In this document: piece after piece, positions 1 through 8,571 of the stretch
Position numbering within the stretch: position 1 is the stretch's first letter
How the letters are laid out: the number at the start of each line of letters is the position of its first letter
Assembly: GCA_029939445.1 (NCBI GenBank)
Contig: JAOZSY010000110.1
Coordinates: 1 to 8,779, forward strand
Source: Bacteroidales bacterium
GTDB lineage: Bacteria; Bacteroidota; Bacteroidia; Bacteroidales; UBA1556
Direction: 5' to 3'
DNA: 8,779 nt
Notes under the pieces: model-generated
What the model was told of the DNA's origin: nothing
Databases searched by the model: none
Seen by the model: only the letters and a program-made list of their open reading frames with translations
Made by a program: the position numbers and the translations under genes

Positions 1-1
1 A

Positions 2-2071
2 ACAAGACTCAAGGCCGACGATCCAACCCGCTTATTTATTGATGCTAATACTACCGAAGAATGGCGAAAAAAAGAATTTTATTCCGTAACTGACACAAAT
101 GCTACAGAAGATGGCTCTCTGACAATGCGTATGCTTAATCAGAAAAAAGTGGAGCCTAAAAGTGAAGGTTATTATGATTCTGAAACTGATCTTACATGTA
201 GTGAAACTGAAGAAGAGCTGATAAAATTCTTTGAAGAAAATCCACATAAAGGCATGCCTTACGGATTTCCTGAATTAGAAGATGATGAATACTCCTTATT
301 GATGACATGGCTAAGCCAGGGCGCTAAAAACAGTGTTATTGAAGCAAAACCAATTGACCCAAATATTGCAAAATGGGAAACTTTTTTTAATAATAAGACA
401 ACGAAAACCCAAGTAATGTCGCGTTATATATACGAGCATCTGTATATTGCTCATATATATTTCCCTGGTGACGAAAGTAGATTTTATGAATTAGTACGTT
501 CAAGAACTCCAGCAAACCAACCTATAGATATTATAGCTACAAGATACCCATTTGACGCACCAGAAAGCGAGAATGTATATTACCGAATAAGAGAAATTAC
601 TTCTACTATAGTAGATAAAACACATATGGTTTATGAGTTTAGTGATGAAAAAATGAAGAGATATGAATCCTTGTTTTTAGAATCAGAATGGAATGAACAG
701 CCTTATATGCCAAGTTATGATATTGATACTAGCGCAAATCCTTTTTTAGCATTTGATCAAATACCTGCAAAATCGAGATATGAGTTTTTATTGGATAATG
801 CTTATTTTATAATTTCAACATTTATAAAAGGTCCTGTTTGCAACGGACAAGTTGCATTGGATGTTATTAACGACCATTTTTGGGTAATGTTTTTAAATCC
901 AAAATATGACCTAAGTGTTACAAATAGTAATTATCTGAAAACCTCTTTTCACGATTTGTCACTACCAAATCAAGATGGAAGTGAAGCTAAGCTTATTAAA
1001 GTTTTGCATAGTGAACGGTTTAATAGAGATGCAATTAAGTATTATAAATATAGAGATAGTGAATACAGTAAGGCATATAAAGATGGCTTTAGTTTAGATT
1101 TTTTATGGAACGACACAAACAACAATAGCTCTCTTTTAACTATTTATAGACACTATGATAGTGGCTCGGTACATAAAGGAGCATTAGGAGGTTTGCCACG
1201 AACACTTTGGGTAATTGATTATCCTTTATTAGAAAGAGTTTATTACTCATTAGTTGCAGGTTTTGATATTTTTGGAACTGCTACTCATGAATTATTGGTA
1301 AGAAAATATATGAATAGGCTACGAATTGAAGGAGAGAGCAATTTCTTAGACTTTTTGCCAACTAAAATAAGAAAAGAAACTTTTAACAGTTGGTACTTAG
1401 GAATGTCATCAAAGCTTGTTACAAATTTTCATACAACATCTATAGAAACGGCAGTAGATTATAAAACAGACAACTATAAAGAGGAGTTTGTGTTACAAGC
1501 CTTCGAAAAGTTTGGTTTACAAAAAGATAATATCAATTATGCTAAAGAGGTTGCTTTAAACAAAGATGTTCTGAAAAACACAGCAACAAAAGAAGATATA
1601 GAAAAGGCTTTTAGCTATCTATCGCAAACTAATATTGCGAGCAACATAATAGCATTTGATATTAAATACATAAATACAGCACATATACGAATTAGGATGA
1701 ATAACAACACCGATTTAATGTATTCAATGCTAGTGAATAGATGGCATGATAATGTGGCTTTTATGTTTAATGAAGAAAAGAGGATGGATGCTGAAAAAGA
1801 TAGATTAAACTTTATTGAAGGTTTTATAGACTCATATCCTAGTATATACTTGGATTTAAAACAAGATGAACTCGCAGGTTTTTTCGAACTGCTATTAACA
1901 CATGGCAAAGATGAGGACTATTATAATAGAGAGCTTCGAAAGTATAGCATAAATAGATCAGATGATGATTTCTGGCAAGTATATGACTGGTTCCAAAATA
2001 GGTATATTGAAAGCGATAAATTAAATGCTGGTCTTTTCGATTTGAATAGGTATTATCCTATTGCACATTAA
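2..2071 (+). CDS. cti: Fatty acid cis/trans isomerase (Cti family), 5' end missing
   Basis: The frame is open from base 2 with no stop or convincing start, so the gene begins before the window. The first in-frame ATG (125) is internal: the 41 codons before it already match the family (TRLFIDA at visible residues 9-15, then EEWRKKEFY). 689 residues are visible, against roughly 760-790 for Cti proteins. Family-like blocks, in order: GMPYGFPEL (84-92), YIYEHL (142-147), VRSRTP (165-170), IKGPVCNGQVAL with Cys280, and GALGGLPRTLW (393-403) followed by IDYPLLERVYYSLVAGFD. Known of the family: Cti is a periplasmic c-type-heme enzyme that converts cis double bonds of membrane phospholipid acyl chains to trans, stiffening the membrane under solvent or heat stress. 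The CxxCH heme site and signal peptide lie near the N-terminus, so they are expected in the missing part and cannot be confirmed here. The stop is TAA at 2069-2071. Assignment is from remembered family motifs, not an alignment. Confidence 0.88.
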   Translation, partial: TRLKADDPTRLFIDANTTEEWRKKEFYSVTDTNATEDGSLTMRMLNQKKVEPKSEGYYDSETDLTCSETEEELIKFFEENPHKGMPYGFPELEDDEYSLLMTWLSQGAKNSVIEAKPIDPNIAKWETFFNNKTTKTQVMSRYIYEHLYIAHIYFPGDESRFYELVRSRTPANQPIDIIATRYPFDAPESENVYYRIREITSTIVDKTHMVYEFSDEKMKRYESLFLESEWNEQPYMPSYDIDTSANPFLAFDQIPAKSRYEFLLDNAYFIISTFIKGPVCNGQVALDVINDHFWVMFLNPKYDLSVTNSNYLKTSFHDLSLPNQDGSEAKLIKVLHSERFNRDAIKYYKYRDSEYSKAYKDGFSLDFLWNDTNNNSSLLTIYRHYDSGSVHKGALGGLPRTLWVIDYPLLERVYYSLVAGFDIFGTATHELLVRKYMNRLRIEGESNFLDFLPTKIRKETFNSWYLGMSSKLVTNFHTTSIETAVDYKTDNYKEEFVLQAFEKFGLQKDNINYAKEVALNKDVLKNTATKEDIEKAFSYLSQTNIASNIIAFDIKYINTAHIRIRMNNNTDLMYSMLVNRWHDNVAFMFNEEKRMDAEKDRLNFIEGFIDSYPSIYLDLKQDELAGFFELLLTHGKDEDYYNRELRKYSINRSDDDFWQVYDWFQNRYIESDKLNAGLFDLNRYYPIAH

Positions 2072-2090
2072 TATTAATTGTAATTTTTTT
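2067..2090 (+). terminator. Weak candidate terminator after cti
   Basis: A perfect AT-only palindrome, ATTAATATTAAT (2067-2078), overlaps the cti stop codon and is followed after five bases by seven T residues (2084-2090). The order, palindrome then T-run, fits an intrinsic terminator. The stem has no G-C pairs and essentially no loop, so its stability would be low and the match may be chance in AT-rich DNA. Confidence 0.25.
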
Positions 2091-2115
2091 GTCCTACGAT
2101 TATAACAATTTACTC

Positions 2116-2146
2116 TTGTCTATATAATATAAGATTAGTATATTTG
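2116..2146 (+). promoter_or_regulatory. Bacteroidota-type promoter for the giant secreted protein
   Basis: TATATTTG at 2139-2146 matches the Bacteroidota -7 consensus TAnnTTTG exactly. TTG at 2116-2118 lies 20 bases upstream, at the distance expected for the -33 element. Transcription would start at about 2150-2154, giving a leader of roughly 75 bases before the ATG at 2229. This supports separate transcription of the giant protein from cti. No start site has been measured. Confidence 0.6.
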
Positions 2147-2202
2147 CGAACGTTATACTTAATTATTTAGATCCACTTATTTGCTAAGTCTGCTTTTCAT
2201 TA

Positions 2203-2223
2203 AGTTATAACATCATTATAACT
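2203..2223. promoter_or_regulatory. Perfect 8-bp dyad just upstream of the start codon
   Basis: AGTTATAA (2203-2210) and its exact reverse complement TTATAACT (2216-2223) are separated by CATCA and end five bases before the ATG at 2229. In the mRNA this would form a hairpin with a 5-base loop over the ribosome-docking zone. In DNA it could be an operator. Another TTATAAC lies at 2100-2106, upstream of the promoter. The function is inferred only from symmetry and position, and AT-rich DNA gives such dyads by chance fairly often. Confidence 0.35.
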
Positions 2224-2228
2224 ATAAA

Positions 2229-5200
2229 ATGAAAAAGATATTATTCATACTTTTTACTCTATCACTACTAAATACTCAGCTATTCTCTGCTGATTATTAT
2301 TGGATTGGGGGTGATGGCAATTGGAGTGATATCAACCATTGGGCAACAAGCTCAGGCGGAGCAATCAATCATATACAAACTCCTACAGCCAACGACAATG
2401 TATTTTTTGACGCAAATTCTTCTACATCTAATTTTACGGTAACTCTAAACATTGGAACTATATATTGCAAAGATTTTAACTCAAGCCTACTTAGCAACAA
2501 TCTTGTATTAACTGGCATTGTTAGCCAATGGAAAATATATGGTAGTTTAATACTTAGCAATAGTATTAGCATTAGTTCTAATCCAAATTTATTCTTTGAA
2601 GCACAAACTGGAAACCATTCTTTAAAAACCTTTAAGAAACTGGGCTGGCGGAAATTATATTTTAAAGGAGCTGCAACATGGACAATTCAGGACACCCTAC
2701 AATGTGGTGATATATATTTAGAAAACGGCACCCTTATAACTAACTCAAACACTGTAGTTGCTAGTAACCTAATTTCAAATAGCAATAATCCTCGAAATAT
2801 AGAATTGGGAGCTTCCGTTATAACGATTAATACATGGGGGGTTTCTGGTAATGGATATACAGTTGACGCAGGTACTTCTAAAATATTTATTAATGGATCA
2901 GTTTTCAATCACAATTCTAATGGAGCGTATACTTATTACGATATTACATTCAATTCTTTTGGAAATGTGATGAACCAAGGATTACCAATACAGTTTCGCA
3001 AAATAGAATTCAAAGAAGATGGATCAATAACTGGCGATAATACAATTGATAGTTTATTATTTAGAAAAGGAAAGGAATACACCCTTGAATCTTATAGGAC
3101 TCAAACAATAAACATGGCATTAGTTGCAAACGGCAATTGCAAGGATCCTATTATAATACGATCACAACATAGCTATGCAAGTTTCCATAAAGCGTCAGGT
3201 GTCGTTGACTGCAATTACCTAATCCTATCGCATATACATGCTACTGGCGGCGCTAGTTTCAATGCCATAGGATCTATTGATAATGGTGATAATGATGGAT
3301 GGAATATTACAGAACCACCTTCTAGGGATCTATATTGGGTAGACGATACTGGCGAATGGGGAGATACTACTCACTGGTCGGCAATATCAGGAGGCAATGG
3401 AGGCGAGTGTATTCCTACAACTGTTGACAATGTATTTATTGATAGCCTATCACTACCCTTAAACGGTGAAATAGAGTTAAAATACATAGATGGTTATTGT
3501 CACAATTTTCTTTGGACAGACAGCGCATATGGATTACTGGTTTTTAGTAATAATTTAAACATATCTGGTTCAATAGATTTAAGTTCTTCAACTTCACTTT
3601 CGTCAGGAGGTGCAATAATATTCAGCTCTCACGATAATGGTGAAACTGTTAAAACTTCAAATATTAATCTAAACTCAAAACAATTAATATTTAACGGATA
3701 CTCCGGAGAATGGATAATCCAGGATAGTATTAATAATACTGAGGGATCGATTAATCACCATAGAGGTCATCTTAATACTAATAGTCAATATATAAATATA
3801 TCTACTTTATCCGTAACTGGTACCGAAAGTAGAGAATTAAGCCTTGCTAGCTCCATAATAGACATTCAAGCTAATCTATTTATCGAACAGGATACACTAA
3901 TTGTAAACCCAAACACATCGCATATAAGATTTCTGACAGGTGCTCCACAAATTTATACTACAGGGCCAAATCCTGACGAGTTTTATAATATGACAATAGC
4001 CGGAGATAGCACTTATGCTTTTTCTAGAACTGCAGGAACTATTTTTAATAAAATAGAGCGCTTTCAAGACATGATACTTGAGGGTAGTATTGTAAGTGAT
4101 ACTATCATTCTTAAAAAAGGCAAAACTTATATTTATGATGAAAGAGTTGATAGCATAAGTAATGCATTAATATCCATTGGCGACTGTCATAATGTAATTA
4201 CTATACGTGATTTTACTGGAAATAATACTTTTGGAATATCAATGCCCGCATCAGCAACTGTAGATGTTACTAATACTGCAATAAGAGGGTGTAATGCAAT
4301 TGGTGGAGCAGTATTTACAGCAAACAACAGTAGTGATTTGGGCTCTAATAGTGGATGGATATTTTCCAATACATCGCAGGATCATTATTGGGTAAATGGT
4401 AATGGAAATTGGCAAGATAGTGCTCATTGGTCACTAAATTCTGGTGGTGCATCAGGAGCCTGTATTCCTAAAATTTTTGATGATGTATATTTTGATTTAA
4501 ACTCAGGATTTGCCACTGGTGATAGCGTAATAGTAGATACAAATAACACCTTTTGTAGAAATATGAACTGGACAGGAGTATTAGGAGAACCTGTGTTTTT
4601 CGACTCATCATCATATGTACATTATATTTCTGGAGATATAAAATTTGTTCCAGAGATGAGCTTTGAGTGCATTACCGAAACCTTTCTTGTTGGAGAGCAG
4701 CAAAACAAAACTATAGAATCGGCAGGTCAAAGTTTTATGGGAGATATTATAATTGCTGACTCAGGACACTGGACTTTAATAGATACATTACGCGTATTAA
4801 CAAAGATAAACCAGTACCGAGGAAGTTTTATTTCTGCACAAAATCCAATTTATACATCTTCATATTTTGGCGTATCCGATCACTATAGAAAATTTGATAT
4901 ACAAAATAACCAACTATATATCACTCCTGGATACCTAAACAAAATGTTTAGTTGGAATATGGAAAACAACTCTATACTATTAGCTACTAACTCGGAAATA
5001 ATATTTGAAGAAGGAGGAACTATTGAGGTATCAGGATCTTCGGGACAATTAGTTCTAAATGACGTGTCTTTCTTAGGACAAAAATATGGTATAATTGATC
5101 ATAATAATAATATAAGCATATCATTCAATAATCTTGATTTTGTAGGCGATGGTGAGATAAATGGCGACAATTATATTGATAGTTTATACTTTCACCCTGG

Positions 5201-7667
5201 AGGTAATTATATACTAGAGGCAGCGATGCATCAATATATCAATTCCTACTTATTATCTTCGGCAAATTGCTATAACGATATAGCGATAAGCTCTGGTTGG
5301 GGAGGAGCTGCCATTATTAATTGCCCTCAGCCCATAAGTCTTAATTATACAAAACTAGAAAACATTACAGCTATTGGTCCTGGCCCTTGGATAGATAATA
5401 ATGGGACAGATTTGGGAGGAAACTCTAGCAACTGGCAGATAGTACCAATCCCATCGCGCAATTTGTATTGGGTAGCCGATGGTGGAGACTGGTGGGATAC
5501 TGCACATTGGTCGCTGAGTACAGGTGGTATTGGTGGCGAATGCTTGCCTACTTATATCGATAATGTAAACTTTGATTCAAATTCTTTTATTACTACTTAC
5601 GACACAGTATTATCAAGCCTTGGGCAAATAGAATGTCACAATATGGAGTGGAATTATATTGTTAGTGAGCCATTTTTAGATATTCAGAGCTTAAATATAT
5701 ACGGCAGCCTTTTATTAGCTGACACATTAGATATTAGTTCTGTGAATTATATAAATATGAGAGCTTTGGATACAGGAAATGTGATTCGTAGTAAAAATAA
5801 TGCTCTACCTGAATTATCTTTTCTTACTGACGGAGCATGGTCGCTAGAAGATGAACTCAGAGCTCAAAGAATAATTCATGATCAAGGCCATTTTGATAGC
5901 AAAGGAGAGACTATTTCATCATTATTGTACAACTCTTGGACCACCAAACCTCGTACTCTTAAAATAGAGAACAGTATTCTTAATCTCAATAATTCAATAT
6001 TAATAAAAACTGATAGTTTCAACTTATTTGCCAATAACTCCAATATAAATTTTGATAATACTGGAGTTCCTAATTTCAAATTTACTATAAAGGGAGATAA
6101 CGAATTAGCATTTCACAATGTAAGCTTCAATAAAATTATGGAAGGGAATACTGAGGTGCGAAATTATAGTAATTCGCATCATAGTTTCAATAAAATGACC
6201 ATTAATAATGATGCTACTATATATGGAGAATATATTTTTGACTCTTTATTATTTTATGCGGGGAATACTTATAGGTTAGAAAAAGGGAAAACCCAGCATA
6301 TTAATAATTACTGGTTTGTAAGAGGAAATAATTGTTACGCTCTCAATTTGCGATCAACAAAAGATAATGACCAAGCATTTGTTACAAAGAATGGGGGAAT
6401 GGTTTCCGCAGATTTTATGAATGTAAGAGATATAAATGTTGGAGGAAGTTCATTGTATTTTGCAGGTTCATTTAGTACTGATATTTCAAATAATACAGGA
6501 TGGAATTTCACAAATGGTCCACAGTATGTTTATGGATTGGGCGCTGATACTAGCTTTACCCTTGGTGGCAATATTGTACTAACATCTAACAATTTTAATG
6601 GTGGGCCAACTACAGCATATTTATGGTCAACTGGCAGCACTGCTTCTGAAATTACTATAAATCAAACCGGCTGGTATTATATAACTGTTTCCTATGCTGG
6701 AGACTGCACTGTTTTTGACTCAATATACGTTGGTTGTGATCTTATTATGAATTATAACATTACAAATAATTTATGCTTTGGCGATAGTATTGGTAGCATA
6801 TTGGCTTTGATTCCAGATTCTAATTATTACTATAACTATATATGGTCAAATGGTGATACTACCGATTTTATAAACGGACTTGGAGCAGGAGATTATTATG
6901 TAGAAGTGGGTGCCGATGGTGGTCTTTGTATTGTATACGACTCGCTTGAAATAACACAAGCACCTCAAATTTATTCTCCCCAAACAGATACTGCTTTCTG
7001 CTTAGGCGATAGTGTGATGCTTAATTTGGGAGATTTCCAGGATTTTTATTGGCAGGATATGCATCAAGGGCAATATAGATGGGTCTCAAATGCCGACACT
7101 TTTTACATAAAAGTGCAGGATGAAGATGGTTGTTGGTCTTTGCTTGATACAATTGATATAAGGAGTGATAGTCCTCCAAATATAGGCCTTGGAAGCGACA
7201 CAACTATTTGTATGGACGAAACTGTAGAATTAGATGCAGGAGCTGGATTTGAAGAATATTTATGGAGTAATAACTCCGCGATGAGGAGTATTACAATAAA
7301 CAATACTGGCGAATATTGGGTAAGAGTAAAAGAGCGAACCTGCTATGCTTACGACTCAATAATGGTTAATAATTGCCCAGCAAAATTTATTGTACCTAAT
7401 GTTTTCACTCCCAATGGTGATGGTTATAATGATTACTTCGAGATTGAATATCAAAATATTTGGGCTTTTGAGATAAGAGTTTATAGTCGTTGGGGCTTAT
7501 TGGTACATAAAGGATCAAACCTTGATATGCCATGGGATGGGAAGATTCTTGGCCAAGATGCGGTAGAAGGTGTTTACTTCTGGCATATATATTATGAAGA
7601 ATATAATGGGCAAGGTGGCGGTTATGATAAAAAAACCGTAAAAGGTACTGTTACTATTATGAAATAA
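2229..7667 (+). CDS. Giant multi-repeat secreted protein with T9SS type B (gliding-motility-associated) C-terminal domain
   Basis: 1812 residues. The start at 2229 gives a clear signal peptide: MKK, a hydrophobic core (residues 4-19), and cleavage near 20-21. An A-rich ATAAA precedes the ATG. Four homologous units of about 345-360 residues follow (about 22-364, 365-715, 716-1075, 1076-1431). Four short domains come next: Ig/PKD-like (about 1433-1503), SprB-repeat-like (1504-1578, with CFGDSIGSI and WSNGDTT), and two Ig-like (1579-1649, 1650-1716, each with a Cys near its start). The end (1720-1812) is a CHU_C-type sorting domain, with VPNVFTPNGDGYND, RWG, WDG, GVYFW and KGTVTIMK. Known of the family: such a domain directs export through the type IX secretion system, and substrates are often adhesins or other surface proteins. 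The abundant S/T/N-rich beta-strand character suggests an elongated rod, which is inference. No catalytic motif was recognised. The specific role is unknown; adhesin or surface structure is the best guess. Confidence 0.9.
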   Translation: MKKILFILFTLSLLNTQLFSADYYWIGGDGNWSDINHWATSSGGAINHIQTPTANDNVFFDANSSTSNFTVTLNIGTIYCKDFNSSLLSNNLVLTGIVSQWKIYGSLILSNSISISSNPNLFFEAQTGNHSLKTFKKLGWRKLYFKGAATWTIQDTLQCGDIYLENGTLITNSNTVVASNLISNSNNPRNIELGASVITINTWGVSGNGYTVDAGTSKIFINGSVFNHNSNGAYTYYDITFNSFGNVMNQGLPIQFRKIEFKEDGSITGDNTIDSLLFRKGKEYTLESYRTQTINMALVANGNCKDPIIIRSQHSYASFHKASGVVDCNYLILSHIHATGGASFNAIGSIDNGDNDGWNITEPPSRDLYWVDDTGEWGDTTHWSAISGGNGGECIPTTVDNVFIDSLSLPLNGEIELKYIDGYCHNFLWTDSAYGLLVFSNNLNISGSIDLSSSTSLSSGGAIIFSSHDNGETVKTSNINLNSKQLIFNGYSGEWIIQDSINNTEGSINHHRGHLNTNSQYINISTLSVTGTESRELSLASSIIDIQANLFIEQDTLIVNPNTSHIRFLTGAPQIYTTGPNPDEFYNMTIAGDSTYAFSRTAGTIFNKIERFQDMILEGSIVSDTIILKKGKTYIYDERVDSISNALISIGDCHNVITIRDFTGNNTFGISMPASATVDVTNTAIRGCNAIGGAVFTANNSSDLGSNSGWIFSNTSQDHYWVNGNGNWQDSAHWSLNSGGASGACIPKIFDDVYFDLNSGFATGDSVIVDTNNTFCRNMNWTGVLGEPVFFDSSSYVHYISGDIKFVPEMSFECITETFLVGEQQNKTIESAGQSFMGDIIIADSGHWTLIDTLRVLTKINQYRGSFISAQNPIYTSSYFGVSDHYRKFDIQNNQLYITPGYLNKMFSWNMENNSILLATNSEIIFEEGGTIEVSGSSGQLVLNDVSFLGQKYGIIDHNNNISISFNNLDFVGDGEINGDNYIDSLYFHPGGNYILEAAMHQYINSYLLSSANCYNDIAISSGWGGAAIINCPQPISLNYTKLENITAIGPGPWIDNNGTDLGGNSSNWQIVPIPSRNLYWVADGGDWWDTAHWSLSTGGIGGECLPTYIDNVNFDSNSFITTYDTVLSSLGQIECHNMEWNYIVSEPFLDIQSLNIYGSLLLADTLDISSVNYINMRALDTGNVIRSKNNALPELSFLTDGAWSLEDELRAQRIIHDQGHFDSKGETISSLLYNSWTTKPRTLKIENSILNLNNSILIKTDSFNLFANNSNINFDNTGVPNFKFTIKGDNELAFHNVSFNKIMEGNTEVRNYSNSHHSFNKMTINNDATIYGEYIFDSLLFYAGNTYRLEKGKTQHINNYWFVRGNNCYALNLRSTKDNDQAFVTKNGGMVSADFMNVRDINVGGSSLYFAGSFSTDISNNTGWNFTNGPQYVYGLGADTSFTLGGNIVLTSNNFNGGPTTAYLWSTGSTASEITINQTGWYYITVSYAGDCTVFDSIYVGCDLIMNYNITNNLCFGDSIGSILALIPDSNYYYNYIWSNGDTTDFINGLGAGDYYVEVGADGGLCIVYDSLEITQAPQIYSPQTDTAFCLGDSVMLNLGDFQDFYWQDMHQGQYRWVSNADTFYIKVQDEDGCWSLLDTIDIRSDSPPNIGLGSDTTICMDETVELDAGAGFEEYLWSNNSAMRSITINNTGEYWVRVKERTCYAYDSIMVNNCPAKFIVPNVFTPNGDGYNDYFEIEYQNIWAFEIRVYSRWGLLVHKGSNLDMPWDGKILGQDAVEGVYFWHIYYEEYNGQGGGYDKKTVKGTVTIMK
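2292..6521 (+). repeat. Four tandem homologous protein units of about 350 residues
   Basis: Each unit opens with the ungapped motif YW[IV]x3GxWxDxxHW (first Trp at residues 25, 370, 721 and 1081), so the periods are 345, 351 and 360 residues. Shared blocks then recur in the same order. These are D[ND]VxxD about 20 residues later; C[KHR][DN][FM] (YCKDF, YCHNF, FCRNM, ECHNM); a W-x-[IL]-x-[DE] strand (WTIQD, WIIQD, WTLID, WSLED); a block like GDNTIDSLLFRKGKEY; a Cys block (NCKDP, DCHNV, NCYND, NCYAL); and a closing [GN]W before the next unit. Units 2-4 also share GGxxGxC[IL]P near the start, whereas unit 1 reads GGAINHIQTP and lacks that Cys. Divergence is high, so this is an old protein-level duplication and not a recent DNA repeat. 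Approximate DNA limits: 2292-3320, 3321-4373, 4374-5453, 5454-6521. Confidence 0.88.
7386..7664 (+). other. T9SS type B sorting domain (CHU_C / gliding-motility-associated C-terminal domain)
   Basis: Residues 1720-1812 of the giant protein. The block VPNVFTPNGDGYND opens the domain. It continues with I-x-V-x-SRWG, WDGKILGQ, EGVYFW and a final KGTVTIMK strand at the extreme C-terminus. This is the usual layout and length (about 90 residues) of the family. By family knowledge it is the signal for outer-membrane translocation by the type IX system. Type B domains such as that of SprB depend on a PorP/SprF-like partner, and none is encoded in this window. Confidence 0.9.
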
Positions 7668-7680
7668 TTCCATTAGTTAA

Positions 7681-8571
7681 ATGCAAAAACAACAAAAGGC
7701 ATATATCTTTGCAATATCAGCAGTATTACTCTGGTCAACGGTGGCTACAGCATTTAAAATTGCATTACAGCATGTTGATTTTATGCAATTGCTGCTATTT
7801 GCATCAGGAATTGCTACTATAATAATGCTTGTAATTGTGGCTTTGGAAGGTAAATTAGGAAAAGCCTTCTCCTCTTCACCAAAAGAAGTAATGAATTCTG
7901 CAATTAGAGGCTTTCTTAATCCTTTTGTTTACTACCTCATCCTTTTTAAAGCTTATGATCTACTGCCTGCACAAGAAGCCATGACTTTAAATTATACTTG
8001 GCCAATAATGCTAACTCTTCTTTCCATTCCTTTGCTAAAGCAGAAACTTAGTAAAATAGGACTAGTGGCCGTATTAGTAAGTTTTATTGGAGTGCTTTTA
8101 ATAGCTTCGGGTGGAGATATTACAAATATAAAATTCACTAATTTAAAAGGAGATTTATTAGCATTATCAACCTCCATAGTATGGGCACTGTTTTGGATAG
8201 TAAATATAAAATCAAAACAAGATGAAAGCATTAAACTTCTTCATAGTTTTTTCTTTGGATTCTTATTTACAATACCAGTAGTAGCTATATTCTCAGATTT
8301 TATTATTCCTGCAAAAGTTGGGCTAATTGCAGTAACTTATATAGGATTTGCCGAAATGGGCATAACCTTCTTCTTTTGGCTTATGGCACTAAAACTATCC
8401 CAACGAACCGACCAAGTGAGTCAGTTGATTTACCTCTCCCCTTTTATTTCATTAATATTTATTGGAGTTATACTCCATGAAGAAATTCAGATCGCTACTA
8501 TATATGGATTGATATTTATCCTTGCAGGAATATTGATTAATAAGAAATATGGGGTGAAGAATGAAGGGTGA
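7681..8571 (+). CDS. EamA/DMT-superfamily permease (10 TM), substrate unknown
   Basis: 296 residues, the normal length for a two-domain EamA transporter. Ten hydrophobic segments can be traced at about 7-29, 36-55, 74-92, 98-119, 125-143, 157-176, 186-206, 211-234, 246-265 and 271-287, forming two five-helix halves. Typical features are LLWSTVATAFKIAL in helix 1, the AQEAMTLNYTWPIM helix 4 of the first half, and the matching YLSPFISLIFIGVILHEEI in the second half, with the EE after helix 9 that is common in this family. The protein would sit in the inner membrane and move small metabolites; the family is too broad to name a substrate. The ATG lies 13 bases after the giant gene's stop, with no terminator or clear promoter between, so co-transcription is likely. 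No Shine-Dalgarno motif is seen. The last codons (VKNEG, stop TGA 8569-8571) are written in the GAAGNNN heptamer repeat, so the C-terminus may vary between strains. Confidence 0.9.
   Translation: MQKQQKAYIFAISAVLLWSTVATAFKIALQHVDFMQLLLFASGIATIIMLVIVALEGKLGKAFSSSPKEVMNSAIRGFLNPFVYYLILFKAYDLLPAQEAMTLNYTWPIMLTLLSIPLLKQKLSKIGLVAVLVSFIGVLLIASGGDITNIKFTNLKGDLLALSTSIVWALFWIVNIKSKQDESIKLLHSFFFGFLFTIPVVAIFSDFIIPAKVGLIAVTYIGFAEMGITFFFWLMALKLSQRTDQVSQLIYLSPFISLIFIGVILHEEIQIATIYGLIFILAGILINKKYGVKNEG

Noticed and set aside
67..73. Run of seven A residues as a programmed frameshift site
   Set aside because: The reading frame is continuous and family-like on both sides, so no frameshift is needed. Such runs are common in AT-rich genomes.
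125..127. ATG at 125 as the true start of the cti gene
   Set aside because: The frame stays open to the left edge, and the upstream 41 codons contain family-like sequence (TRLFIDA, EEWRKKEFY), so 125 is an internal methionine.
1615..1908. 97-codon open frame on the minus strand inside cti
   Set aside because: It lies fully antisense to a well-supported gene and its product is low-complexity, hydrophobic and Ser-rich, as expected from reading AT-rich coding DNA backwards. The other minus-strand frames inside the three + strand genes were rejected on the same grounds.
2292..6521. Recent tandem duplication or DNA-level repeat array within the giant gene
   Set aside because: The units match only as protein motifs, and no long identical DNA stretches were seen between them.
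7668..7680. Separate promoter or terminator between the giant gene and the permease
   Set aside because: The gap is only 13 bases and contains neither a hairpin nor a TAnnTTTG box, so co-transcription is the simpler reading.
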